Virus record (IMG/VR): IMGVR_UViG_3300009606_000289
Location: 1 to 29,646 of that record
Reading direction: 5' to 3' (one strand)
Origin: a virus
Length of the DNA: 29,646 nt
The translations under genes and the position numbers were made by a program. Positions 7,008-14,536 of the stretch are shown here, one piece after another. Below the pieces are notes generated by a model. That model saw only the letters and a list, made by a program, of their open reading frames with translations, ran no database searches and was not told the origin of the DNA. Position 1 is the first letter of the stretch. Every line of letters begins with the position of its first letter.

Positions 7008-7946
7008 TTAGTCCTTGAACTGTATACTTGCCATGATTTCAGTTAAACACGCTGTTAGATTTATTTCTTGATCGGCGACAAATGCCGCTTTATACTGATA
7101 GTCTGCAATCAACAGAACCATCTGAGGAACTGTTTTGATCTCAGGAAGTAAAGAATCATAAATGTAACGAAATATGCCTTGCGGATCAGTATCAACATTG
7201 TTAGCAACCCACTGCCGCATCTTCTTCCAATCTTTATCTTTCAAAGATGTGATTAGATCCTTAGTATTTATATCAGAAATATTGCTAAGAATACCTTCAT
7301 CTATAGTACCAGATGAACTATATCGCTGCATCTCATTGAGTACACGGCGATAGTCTGGAATGTATTTCATCAACAATTCTGCAAGTACTTTGTCTTTGTA
7401 CGTCACGCCTTCAGCATCAAGAACGAACTGCATGCGCTTCATGAACTTGCCTGCTAATCCAACCTGATCTTTCTTGTCAGTCTTAAACTCAATGACAGTA
7501 GTTCGACTGTGAAGAGGAGCAATGATCTTCTGCTTGTAGTTACATGTGAAGATGAAACGACAATTTTCAGAGAATGTTTCGATGAATGCTCGAAGTGCAG
7601 GCTGTACTGACTCACGATTGAGATAGTCTGCCTCATCAATGATTACAACCTTAGTCTTGCTTTCGAAACTGATAGCACTAGCAAACTGTTTGATCTTTGT
7701 ACGAAGAGTGTCGATTTGACGACCTTCATCTGAACCATTGATAACGATATAATCGCAACCTAGTTCTTCACACAAGGCTCGTGCGACTGTAGTCTTGCCT
7801 GTGCCTGCTGTACCACAAAGGAGAAGATTAGGTACTTCTCCTTTCTTTAGAAACTCTTTGAAAGTTGCTTTTGTGGCATCAGGTAGAATACAGTCTTCGA
7901 TAGTTTGTGGGCGATACTTTTCTACCCAGAGGAAATGATCTTTCAT
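7008..7946 (-). CDS. 44: Clamp loader large subunit AAA+ ATPase, T4 gp44-like
   Basis: 312 residues (T4 gp44 is 319). Opens WVEKYRPQTIEDCILPD, typical of clamp loaders. Walker A is CGTAGTGKTT (44-53), Walker B VVIIDEADYL (100-109) and the SRC-like motif HSRTT (146-150, Arg finger present). ATP-driven subunit of the gp44/62 complex that loads the gp45 clamp. It lies downstream of gp45 and two small genes, as in T4-like phages, and shares the gp45 promoter. A TATAAATA string inside it (7265-7272) is probably fortuitous. Confidence 0.98.
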   Translation of the reverse strand: MKDHFLWVEKYRPQTIEDCILPDATKATFKEFLKKGEVPNLLLCGTAGTGKTTVARALCEELGCDYIVINGSDEGRQIDTLRTKIKQFASAISFESKTKVVIIDEADYLNRESVQPALRAFIETFSENCRFIFTCNYKQKIIAPLHSRTTVIEFKTDKKDQVGLAGKFMKRMQFVLDAEGVTYKDKVLAELLMKYIPDYRRVLNEMQRYSSSGTIDEGILSNISDINTKDLITSLKDKDWKKMRQWVANNVDTDPQGIFRYIYDSLLPEIKTVPQMVLLIADYQYKAAFVADQEINLTACLTEIMASIQFKD

Positions 7947-7970
7947 TTTTCACACCATTCATAATATAAT

Positions 7971-8153
7971 TTAGCTGCCGAATCTTTCTTTAGTGTTTGT
8001 GCCATCAGACAAATCTAAGATAATATGTCGGCCTCGCTTAGGCTCAATCTCTTCAACTGTCTCTACTGGGTAGTGGTCACACCCTTTCGTATAACCCTTA
8101 GGAGTGTCGATGACCTTCGCACCGCATTCCTCACAAATAAAATTATTCACCAT
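7971..8153 (-). CDS. Small zinc-ribbon protein (60 aa)
   Basis: A CEEC pair near residue 6 and a C-x-H (GCDH) about 20 residues later suggest one zinc site. The rest is a short charged tail (EPKRGRHIILDLSDGTN). A TTG codon three codons upstream gives a longer reading. I chose the ATG at 8153 because a GGAG lies just before it, though the spacing is short (3 bases), and the GTG immediately after is an alternative. It overlaps the preceding gene and lies 24 bp ahead of gp44. Function unknown; small zinc ribbons between gp45 and gp44 could modify the replisome or RNA polymerase, but that is only position-based. Confidence 0.65.
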   Translation of the reverse strand: MVNNFICEECGAKVIDTPKGYTKGCDHYPVETVEEIEPKRGRHIILDLSDGTNTKERFGS

Positions 8154-8319
8154 CGTCTCCAAAAATTTCTACGTCTCCTGTCATTACTTTCTTAACAAAA
8201 CTAATAGCAGGGCCAGGTCGAGCGTACACATATTCTACCGTGTCATCACCCTTAGTGAATTCAACCAACCAACCGTTAGTTGCTTCTCTAATGTTTACAT
8301 TCAATTGAATATCGTTCAT
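8143..8319 (-). CDS. Small conserved phage protein downstream of gp45 (58 aa)
   Basis: No recognised family. A longer reading from 8364 would overlap gp45 by over 40 bases. The ATG at 8319 has GAGG seven bases upstream, directly at the gp45 stop, and is preferred. The protein is acidic at its C-terminus (DVEIFGDDGE) and looks like a small alpha/beta domain (LNVNIREATNGWLVEFTKGDDTVEYVYAR, then a helix). Translational coupling to gp45 is likely because the start is 2 bp past the gp45 stop. Confidence 0.6.
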   Translation of the reverse strand: MNDIQLNVNIREATNGWLVEFTKGDDTVEYVYARPGPAISFVKKVMTGDVEIFGDDGE

Positions 8320-8320
8320 A

Positions 8321-8977
8321 CTATACCTCAGATGATTGGTGTAGTGCCAACCAATACTTGACATCAGAATTAGTGTTTACCATATGCATGAATTTCTTTT
8401 GAGAAATGATAACACGATAATCACCAGGGAGGACTTTGAGATTTTCTATTTGCAAGTGTGCTGCAAATGTCTTATCAGTCTCGGCGATAACTTGCTTGAA
8501 GCTATTGCTCTTAGGAGTTGCAGGATCACCTACAGTGATTGTAGCAGTACTGCCGTTACCTATCACACTCACCATAGGAGCAGCAGTGATACCTGCTGCC
8601 TTCTGAATCATGCTTAGATCGTCTGCTGAGAGGTCGAAGGTGAAGAATTCATCTACTTCGATTTGCTTGTCGGGTGCACCAACAATGATTTCAGGATCAG
8701 CGTAGTAGTATTCAAACAAACTACGATCCTTAGACACTGTAATAGACTCGTCACCAAAAGACACTTCAGTATCTTCCATGAGAGTCAGTAAGCCAAGAAG
8801 GCTATTGAGATCGTAGATTGCAAACTCACGATCAAAAGTCTCTGCCACTGTAGCACGAGCAAAAATATTCTTACCTGTGCTAATAGTGGAGAGAGTGTTA
8901 CCTTGTCGGACGAGAATGTTTGTATTCACGCCTGCAAAGTTTTTGAGGACTGAAAGTGTATCGTTACTAATTTTCAT
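8321..8977 (-). CDS. 45: Sliding clamp, T4 gp45-like
   Basis: 218 residues (T4 gp45 is 228). Opens MKISNDTLSVLKNFAGVNTNILVRQGNTLSTIS, the typical phage clamp N-terminus, followed by the repeated strand-rich pattern (FDREFAIYDLNSLLGLL, FTFDLSADDLSMIQKAAG, HLQIENLKVLPGDYRVIIS). It forms the trimeric ring that tethers gp43 to DNA and in T4 also activates late transcription. A longer reading starts 16 codons upstream, but the ATG at 8977 is the conserved start. It has its own promoter with a palindrome over the -10 (9001-9038). Confidence 0.96.
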   Translation of the reverse strand: MKISNDTLSVLKNFAGVNTNILVRQGNTLSTISTGKNIFARATVAETFDREFAIYDLNSLLGLLTLMEDTEVSFGDESITVSKDRSLFEYYYADPEIIVGAPDKQIEVDEFFTFDLSADDLSMIQKAAGITAAPMVSVIGNGSTATITVGDPATPKSNSFKQVIAETDKTFAAHLQIENLKVLPGDYRVIISQKKFMHMVNTNSDVKYWLALHQSSEV

Positions 8978-9000
8978 AATATATCTCACAAAGTTAATAT

Positions 9001-9021
9001 TGTCTGTACAGTATACAGACA
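9001..9021 (-). repeat. Operator-like palindrome over the gp45 promoter
   Basis: TGTCTGTA, five bases, TACAGACA: perfect 8-bp arms. The -10 hexamer (9010-9015) lies within it, a classic position for a repressor or activator site. A related palindrome with the same 5-base spacer and GTGTGTA arms is at 29200-29218. Confidence 0.5.
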
Positions 9022-9038
9022 TCATAATAAAAAGTCAA
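9010..9038 (-). promoter_or_regulatory. Sigma-70-type early promoter for gp45-gp44-gp62
   Basis: TTGACT (9033-9038), 17 bases, TATACT (9010-9015) on the minus strand, about 33 bases before the gp45 ATG. It is expected to drive the clamp, clamp-loader and perhaps regA transcript. The -10 is inside the palindrome 9001-9021. Confidence 0.8.
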
Positions 9039-9045
9039 GCAACTT

Positions 9046-9339
9046 CTAAGTATTTTCTACAATATCCATAGTAAGTATGATATCTAAAGATGCGCATTTA
9101 TCGGCGATTTTTTCTTTTCCCCAAAGAAATTGTGCATGTTCATAGAAAGCGCCATATTCTTTAATACTAGGCGCAGTGTGTCGTAAAGTTCTTATCAATT
9201 CGTCATCTGAAAAAACTACTTCTGTAGAGACAGAATATTCTTCTCTCAATTTAGACATTTCTTCTGTTTGAGCGCCATTCGTTGGAAAATCTACTTCCTT
9301 ATTTGGTCTCTTCATCACATATTCTACTACAATAGGCAT
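9046..9339 (-). CDS. Conserved phage protein, paralogue 2 of a tandem pair (97 aa)
   Basis: No recognised functional family. It is homologous by eye to the next gene at 9357-9641: both have a V-x-x-RP opening, a D-[FW]-P segment, an E(M/L)xxLREQY-like LREEYSV core, a SDDEL motif followed by [RT]-x-x-x-T-x-P, and a FW/LW near residue 70. It lies 17 bp after its paralogue and shares the late promoter box at 9674-9681. Late expression would suggest a virion or assembly role, but there is no direct evidence. Single-domain, soluble, no membrane segment. Confidence 0.7.
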   Translation of the reverse strand: MPIVVEYVMKRPNKEVDFPTNGAQTEEMSKLREEYSVSTEVVFSDDELIRTLRHTAPSIKEYGAFYEHAQFLWGKEKIADKCASLDIILTMDIVENT

Positions 9340-9356
9340 AATATTCCTTAATAAGT

Positions 9357-9641
9357 CTAAACTACTCTAGAATCAATCGTAACATTATTATCAGAAGCAA
9401 TTGTATTTACTCCTGTTTTTTGCCAAAAACTTTTATATGCAGAAAAATAATCTTGTACGTTTTCATCAGGACAAGTTTCATACCATGTCCAAACTAATTC
9501 ATCATCGGATACACTATCAGAGGAAGTGACATTGTATTGTTCTCGCAAAGAATTTAATTCAGAAACTCCTGAAAGGCTTGACCAAGGCCAGTCAGTGTCT
9601 GTGCCCGGACGAGTGATTTTAAATTCAACGGTCATCGCCAT
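9357..9641 (-). CDS. Conserved phage protein, paralogue 1 of a tandem pair (94 aa)
   Basis: Shares with 9046-9339 the opening strand (VEFKITRPGTDTDWP), LREQYNV, the SDDELVWTWYETCP motif and an aromatic FW later. AGGAG lies eight bases before the ATG. A TATAAATA box is about 33 bases upstream, at the end of the DUF3310-like gene. Trp-rich compared with its partner (DWPW, WTWYE), so the pair has diverged. Function not known. Confidence 0.7.
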   Translation of the reverse strand: MAMTVEFKITRPGTDTDWPWSSLSGVSELNSLREQYNVTSSDSVSDDELVWTWYETCPDENVQDYFSAYKSFWQKTGVNTIASDNNVTIDSRVV

Positions 9642-9672
9642 TTTTTATTCTCCTGAAATGGTTTTGTTTCTC

Positions 9673-9984
9673 TTATTTATAAGAAACGGTGACTGTATCT
9701 TCAGAATATTTACGATCATGCTCATACAATGCTAAGAAACCGTAGTGAATAATCTTCACAATATCCTTTCGCCATTCTGCTGGCGTTTCACCTTTCTTAC
9801 CGTATCGACCATTGTACTTGTCGATGTTGCCGTGAAAGAACCCATCACCGTGTCCTCTATCGACAATGATCTCAGCGGACTGAAGTCCGCCTTGACCGTA
9901 GTGAGCATTGTAAGTAGAGTCTATGTACTTCTTAAACTCCTCAATCAATTCATCTTCACGAAACTTGTAGATTTTCTTACTCAT
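9673..9984 (-). CDS. DUF3310-like phage protein (103 aa)
   Basis: Small protein with the pattern FFHGNIDKYNGRYGKKG followed by a basic-hydrophobic helix DIVKIIHYGFLALYEHDRK. This resembles the DUF3310 family, common in tailed phages and of unknown biochemical function. The ATG overlaps the stop of the AAA+ gene by one base, so it is in the same operon as the AAA+ and possibly translationally coupled to it. No catalytic residues can be named. Confidence 0.65.
   Translation of the reverse strand: MSKKIYKFREDELIEEFKKYIDSTYNAHYGQGGLQSAEIIVDRGHGDGFFHGNIDKYNGRYGKKGETPAEWRKDIVKIIHYGFLALYEHDRKYSEDTVTVSYK
9674..9681 (-). promoter_or_regulatory. T4-type late promoter box for the paralogue pair
   Basis: Minus-strand TATAAATA overlapping the stop of the 9673-9984 gene, about 33 bases before the ATG at 9641. 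Same arrangement as the boxes at 28428-28435 and 29040-29047. Confidence 0.6.
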
Positions 9985-11141
9985 TAGAAGTTGACTCCTT
10001 CTGTGGGATCTTTCAGAACAAGATTGTCGTAATCTTCATTTGTAGGATCAACTTTGCCATACAGGTCGATAAACGCTTGCTTTGTATCCTCATCGAAGCG
10101 ATTAGTACACAGAGTGATTGCTTTTACTTTGTCATTGAACACTGCAAAAGCATTGACAATATGTTCTAGGCGGCGAGTAGAAACAAGCTCATCGATTGCA
10201 CCTTCCATATAGGTCTTGCGAATAACGTCAGACCATGTGACGAGGTGTGTAGCAAAGTCCTCATCGACACAGCCTGCACGGGTCATTTTGTTGAGAACAA
10301 TTTTTTTCTCAACTGTCATTGTAGGATACTCCTGCTCAACGGTGATGGCAAATCTCTCCAAGAAAGCCTCGTCAAGTAACTGGGCGCTAATAAATTTACC
10401 ATCATCTGAACCACGACCTTTTGTGTTAGCCGTTGCAATGATTGTAAAACCGTTAGCAGGAGTAATGGTCTCGCCAGTCTTTTTATTGAAGTAGGACTTA
10501 CCCTCGAGGACAGCTTGGAGACACATCAGCTTATTCGATCCACGATCTACTTCATCTAAAATGAGAACTGCGCCCCGCTTCATAGCGGTGAGGACGGGCC
10601 CTTCTCGATAGACTACGTTACCATCAACTAGTGTATTGCCACCGATCAAATCGTCCTCATCGGTTTCAATACTAATATTGACACGAATTGCCTCACGCTT
10701 GAGGTTCGCACAAATCTGTTCTACCATTGTAGTCTTGCCGTTACCTGACAGACCACTAATGAATACAGGATAAAATATTCGGCTGTCAAGAACCTTTTTG
10801 AGGTCTTTATAGAAGCCGAACGGTACAAAGGTATCATCCTTTACAGGGATTAGATTTTCTATTTCCACGGTAAGTTTTGCCTGTGTAACATTTTTGACTA
10901 CAGGTGTAGTATTGTCTACTACAATTTTAGGTGCTGGTACTGCTTGAACACCATTGAACATCTCGGTTAAGTCATAAAGACCACGACCAGCTTTCAAAGA
11001 GGTGTCGTTAAGTAGCCAATGTGGATATTTGACACCAGATTCTTTATGCGTTTCGATGATATCTTTACGCTTGAAAGTGCCAGTTCCGTTGTCCTTTGCT
11101 TTTAGTGCCGACAACAATGTTTCACGATTAATGTTATTCAT
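9984..11141 (-). CDS. MoxR/CobS-family AAA+ ATPase
   Basis: 385 residues. The N-terminal 60 residues look like a separate small helical domain (TFKRKDIIETHKESGVKYPHW). The AAA+ core has Walker A GLSGNGKTT (130-138), Walker B AVLILDEVDRGS (191-202), the sensor stretch FTIIATANTKG and the arginine region ERFAITVEQEYP. This is the MoxR/CobS clade, whose members act with VWA-domain partners in remodelling or metal insertion. Phage copies are often labelled CobS, but there is no cobalamin gene here. I start at ATG 11141 because GAGGG lies eight bases upstream; an ATG at 11162 is an alternative. Its own consensus promoter lies upstream, and the gene for its likely VWA partner precedes it. Confidence 0.92.
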   Translation of the reverse strand: MNNINRETLLSALKAKDNGTGTFKRKDIIETHKESGVKYPHWLLNDTSLKAGRGLYDLTEMFNGVQAVPAPKIVVDNTTPVVKNVTQAKLTVEIENLIPVKDDTFVPFGFYKDLKKVLDSRIFYPVFISGLSGNGKTTMVEQICANLKREAIRVNISIETDEDDLIGGNTLVDGNVVYREGPVLTAMKRGAVLILDEVDRGSNKLMCLQAVLEGKSYFNKKTGETITPANGFTIIATANTKGRGSDDGKFISAQLLDEAFLERFAITVEQEYPTMTVEKKIVLNKMTRAGCVDEDFATHLVTWSDVIRKTYMEGAIDELVSTRRLEHIVNAFAVFNDKVKAITLCTNRFDEDTKQAFIDLYGKVDPTNEDYDNLVLKDPTEGVNF

Positions 11142-11199
11142 AATATAGACCCTCACAGTCATAGTTAAAAAATAGTTTGTTTTTTCATTCTATGCTTAC

Positions 11200-11228
11200 A
11201 TTATAGCACCTATTGGGCATATTGTCAA
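11200..11228 (-). promoter_or_regulatory. Consensus sigma-70 promoter for the AAA+ gene
   Basis: TTGACA (11223-11228), 17 bases, TATAAT (11200-11205), both hexamers perfect. The -10 is preceded by AGGTGC, identical to the next promoter upstream at 13466-13494. This promoter occupies the 96-base gap after the VWA gene. Confidence 0.88.
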
Positions 11229-11258
11229 GCACTTATTTCTCTCATACAAATCAACAAC

Positions 11259-13427
11259 TTAGGCTATCTGTGATGAGAATTTCTGCACAAATACTCGATT
11301 TTGAGCCTTGTTTCCGGCAAATTTCTTGAATCCTCGAAGTAAATCGCCCTTAGTGTTAGACTTTACTTCCAAATCGGAATCGACGGATAACTCTGAACCG
11401 TTGATAACGTAGCGTACATCGAATCCAACAGGGTCCTTGACCTCTAGAAGTCCACTAGAGCGTTTTGTCATGATCTGATCCCACTCGGTGTAGTGATCAC
11501 CTTTGTGATTGACAGTAAACAAGGACTTGCACTCCTCAATGTTTCGCTTGTTCCACTTTGCAATCAAGTGATAGTTTATCACCTTAGAACCTGTAGCCTC
11601 TTTATACAGATCGATAAGAGTAGCAGATAGAATAGTGTTTCGGTGAGCCCACCCTGTGCTATACATTGGTGTTACTGTGCTTCCGTACTTTAGTACTATT
11701 GGTGAATGGCCGCCCCAGTTTGAACTCTCACGGAGAACGTCAGAGGTTTCACTAGCTCTCCAGTATGTAGCGTAGTCAGTCGCCTCACCATCAGTAAGAA
11801 TAATAGTGTTGAGAACCTCGATACGATTTGCCTTGCGAAACTGTTTTGCAATCTCAAGTCCAACGACTAGTGTTGCATTCAAAGGTGTAGCACCCATACT
11901 AAAGCCGTTGTGATCGACACGAATATCGGTTCGATAGTTTGCCGGAGTACGGAAACTGTCACGCCACAGTAGTAAACACTTGTATGCCATTTCAGTTTGC
12001 TGTTTAGTGAAACTAGATGACAGTAAGTGAGTAAGAGATAGATTCTCTAAATAGTAATCTTTCTCTTTAGTGCCTTCAGGTGGGACTGGTGTTGCATAGT
12101 CATTCAAAGATGTAAAGCCGTAGACTTCGAAAGGAATGTTGACCTTACGAGCGAACATCGACAACCTGATTAACTGCTCGATAGTACCTCGCATGTTAGG
12201 ATACATAGAGCCTGACATATCAAGATACATAATCATACCATGATTCTTGCCTTCAGGTATAGTAGTAATCTGCTTGAACAGATTGTCCGAAGTCTTATAA
12301 GACCACAGACGCTTATCATCGAGGTCGCCAGTCTTAGCAGTTTTAGCTTTGATATAGAGTGACGCTTTACGCTTCATCTCAAAGTTGGCAACCATTTGAC
12401 TGACAGACTTTGAATTCTTAGCAACAAATTCTTTGTAGTTGCTTTCGGCAACAAATTCAATATGTTTTCCTGACCAGCTAGAAAAATTTTCATACTTGTA
12501 AATAGATGAAGCAGTTTTGATGTAACGTGAAGGATCTATTTTAGTAGGTATATTAACATACACAGGATCTTTCTTAGGCTCATTGTCTACAAGACGTTGT
12601 TCGTTTTCACGAAACTCTGAATCTGTGATTGAACCAACGCCGCCGTCCTCGACAAACTTTTTGACAGATACAGGAGTCTCGTCCTCATCTTCATCCGGCT
12701 CACTGAACAGTTGGTCGAATTCATCAGGTTCAGCATCGCCAGAGAAGCCTGAGTCCAACTCACTGTCTTCCTCACTGTCACTAGACTCGCCTGCGCCTTC
12801 GCCAAAAGATTCTTCCTCATCGTCATCATCGGAATCGTTTTGAAATTGCTCAAGCAGATCCTCAATAGTGTCCTCTGCTTCTTCCTTTGCCTTGCCGTGA
12901 AGTTCACGAGCGAGTGCCTCAACATCTTCCCAAGTTTCAGTAGCGGCACAACGATTTACAATCGACTTTTCATCTGCACTAAACTGTACATTGAGGAATG
13001 AACCAACTTTGAAGTGTAGATTGATTCGGTCGATAAGAGGAAGAGTATTGACATCTACATCCTTGACGCCGAAGAAATCACGCTCGAACAATTCACGATA
13101 TCCTGCGTAAAATGATTTTACAAGACCGGGATAGCGTGACTTGATGTTGCGCTCGATACGTGCGTCCTCAATAACATTGAGAAAACCTTTGAGTGTAGGG
13201 TCCTCACACACTGCATCATGCCATCCTTCAGCAGGCGTATCCCAAGCGTGACCTACTTCGTGACCGATAAGTAGGTCTTGAAGTGAGTTAGACATATCCT
13301 TCCAGTTAGGGATATAAAGAGTTCGTGTAGTGGGATTGAAAGCAGCCGTCGGAATATTCTGCTGTTCTACAGATATATTCTCGGTAGCAAGTAGCTTGGC
13401 TAGAATTGACTTTGTTTCGATCTTCAT
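11259..13427 (-). CDS. CobT-like VWA protein with N-terminal HExxH metallopeptidase-like domain
   Basis: 722 residues. N-terminal HEVGH (about 56-60) is followed about 27 residues later by NVIEDARIE, giving a gluzincin-like H-E-x-x-H...E arrangement of possible zinc ligands. Residues about 195-250 form a very acidic Asp/Glu/Ser linker. The C-terminal VWA domain has the MIDAS motif MYLDMSGSM (about 400-408) and later TDGEATDYA. CobT-type proteins pair with CobS/MoxR AAA+ ATPases; the matching ATPase is the next gene. The start at 13427 has GAGG eight bases upstream; a reading from 13454 adds nine residues. The peptidase-like domain argues for proteolysis or chaperoning rather than cobalt chelation. 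Whether it cleaves anything is unknown. Confidence 0.85.
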   Translation of the reverse strand: MKIETKSILAKLLATENISVEQQNIPTAAFNPTTRTLYIPNWKDMSNSLQDLLIGHEVGHAWDTPAEGWHDAVCEDPTLKGFLNVIEDARIERNIKSRYPGLVKSFYAGYRELFERDFFGVKDVDVNTLPLIDRINLHFKVGSFLNVQFSADEKSIVNRCAATETWEDVEALARELHGKAKEEAEDTIEDLLEQFQNDSDDDDEEESFGEGAGESSDSEEDSELDSGFSGDAEPDEFDQLFSEPDEDEDETPVSVKKFVEDGGVGSITDSEFRENEQRLVDNEPKKDPVYVNIPTKIDPSRYIKTASSIYKYENFSSWSGKHIEFVAESNYKEFVAKNSKSVSQMVANFEMKRKASLYIKAKTAKTGDLDDKRLWSYKTSDNLFKQITTIPEGKNHGMIMYLDMSGSMYPNMRGTIEQLIRLSMFARKVNIPFEVYGFTSLNDYATPVPPEGTKEKDYYLENLSLTHLLSSSFTKQQTEMAYKCLLLWRDSFRTPANYRTDIRVDHNGFSMGATPLNATLVVGLEIAKQFRKANRIEVLNTIILTDGEATDYATYWRASETSDVLRESSNWGGHSPIVLKYGSTVTPMYSTGWAHRNTILSATLIDLYKEATGSKVINYHLIAKWNKRNIEECKSLFTVNHKGDHYTEWDQIMTKRSSGLLEVKDPVGFDVRYVINGSELSVDSDLEVKSNTKGDLLRGFKKFAGNKAQNRVFVQKFSSQIA

Positions 13428-13465
13428 ATGACGGTCCTCACAACCTTTTCTCATTTTGTCCTACT

Positions 13466-13494
13466 ATTATAGCACCTGGTTGTGAGGATGTCAA
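13466..13494 (-). promoter_or_regulatory. Consensus sigma-70 promoter for the VWA gene
   Basis: TTGACA (13489-13494), 17 bases, TATAAT (13466-13471). The AGGTGCTATAAT block is shared exactly with the AAA+ gene's promoter, suggesting the two genes are co-regulated although each has its own start. Confidence 0.88.
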
Positions 13495-13523
13495 GCATTT
13501 ATTTCTCTAAGGAAATCAATGAC

Positions 13524-14153
13524 TTAGGCTTTCTTTGCCCTTTTCCGAGGGGTTTTAGTCTCGGTAACAGACTTTTTAAGCCCTTTTTCGAGGATATCAT
13601 TGCGCTTCTGTAGTCTTTCGGTCACTTCATCAGGAGATAACCAATAGTCTTTACCTTCTAGTATACTATCAATTTCTTCCTGTGTAAAGAAGTCTTTGTA
13701 GATACTTTCCATCAAGCCTCTAGACCACTTGTCATTGTGATGGACTTGTGCCATCATCTCATTTCCCTTGCCGATAGTACCGCCTGAGAAATTGTGGAAC
13801 ATAAAGATACTGTGATCTGAAATCTCACAAACATCTGCCATCAAGAATAAGAAGGTTGCTGCTGACATACAAGCACCTTCAACTGAAGCTACAACTGTTG
13901 CTCGTGATTCTGAAATTGCTCGCATCAATTGTACAGCAGTAAGTGCTTGTCCGCCGTAACAGTTGATGTGTAAGTAAACAACATCTTGCTCAGTAGAAGA
14001 CCGTAGAATCTGATTCCATTCTGCGTAGTCTTCTGGATTTCCTATTGAGCTGTTTAGGTAGAAATCTAATATTTGACCAGTTGGACGATTGAATACTCCT
14101 CGCACTACGGGTGAAACTTCGTAATCTCTTTCTGTTGCTTTTGCTCTGGCCAT
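13524..14153 (-). CDS. ClpP-like serine protease
   Basis: 209 residues with the ClpP/crotonase fold pattern. GQILDFYLNSSIGNPEDYAEWNQIL opens, VVYLHINCYGGQ gives the oxyanion strand, and the nucleophile is probably the Ser in EGACMSAATFLFLM. The His is in IFMFHNFSGG, and an Asp lies in the KDYWLSPDEV region. The C-terminus is highly basic (PRKRAKKA). ClpP forms tetradecameric chambers that degrade proteins with a Clp ATPase; phage versions may act in head maturation or on host proteins. I start at ATG 14153, which has GGAG six bases upstream; the ATG at 14165 has no ribosome site. No ClpX or ClpA partner is in the window. The MoxR AAA+ nearby is not a known ClpP partner. Confidence 0.85.
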   Translation of the reverse strand: MARAKATERDYEVSPVVRGVFNRPTGQILDFYLNSSIGNPEDYAEWNQILRSSTEQDVVYLHINCYGGQALTAVQLMRAISESRATVVASVEGACMSAATFLFLMADVCEISDHSIFMFHNFSGGTIGKGNEMMAQVHHNDKWSRGLMESIYKDFFTQEEIDSILEGKDYWLSPDEVTERLQKRNDILEKGLKKSVTETKTPRKRAKKA

Positions 14154-14166
14154 ACTATACTCCATA

Positions 14167-14535
14167 TTATATTTTATTGTAATATCGTGTCACTGCTTTT
14201 ATTCGTTCTACTTGTTTATCTATAATGGCTGTTCTATTCGGCCAGTGAATATAATCCTTTTCAGGATTCTTTTGAAGATTGAATAGTAGTGGTAAGATAA
14301 GGTCCTCTACTTGTTTCAATTTAGCTACAACGTCCTGTTGAACTAATTCTCGATGCTCGTTTATCATGTCGTCATTATTAGTAGTGAGAACTAAGCCTTC
14401 TAGCCTTTCCAACTTATCCATTATAGCCTGTAGCTGTTCGTCATCTACTTGCGCTACTACTGGTTGTGCTGGTTCGCTTACTTGAGTAGGTATATCATCT
14501 ACGGCAGTAAATCCAAAGTCCCAATCGTCTGACAT
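14167..14535 (-). CDS. Small acidic conserved phage protein (122 aa)
   Basis: No assigned function. The N-terminus is acidic and low-complexity (SDDWDFGFTAVDDIP). A probable coiled coil follows (LQAIMDKLERLEGLVLTT), then LKQVEDLILPLLFNLQKNPEKDYIHWPNR, a block I associate with T4-like marine phages, and a helical end. It lies 1 bp downstream of the deformylase gene with a consensus promoter inside that gene's end, so it and the ClpP-like gene can be transcribed separately. A structural or adaptor role is possible from the coiled coil, with no direct evidence. Confidence 0.7.
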   Translation of the reverse strand: MSDDWDFGFTAVDDIPTQVSEPAQPVVAQVDDEQLQAIMDKLERLEGLVLTTNNDDMINEHRELVQQDVVAKLKQVEDLILPLLFNLQKNPEKDYIHWPNRTAIIDKQVERIKAVTRYYNKI

Positions 14536-14536
14536 T

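Noticed and set aside
7265-7272. TATAAATA box inside gp44 on the minus strand
   Set aside because: It is deep in coding sequence, over 250 bases from the next start, unlike the five other boxes that lie 25-140 bases before a gene.
12583-12843. Ser-rich open frame on the plus strand
   Set aside because: It is the complement of the acidic Asp/Glu/Ser linker of the VWA protein; low-complexity coding DNA commonly leaves the other frames open.
9984-13427. Reading the AAA+/VWA pair as cobalamin cobaltochelatase CobS/CobT
   Set aside because: There is no CobN or other cobalamin gene, and the VWA protein has an HExxH domain not needed for chelation; only family-level names are used.
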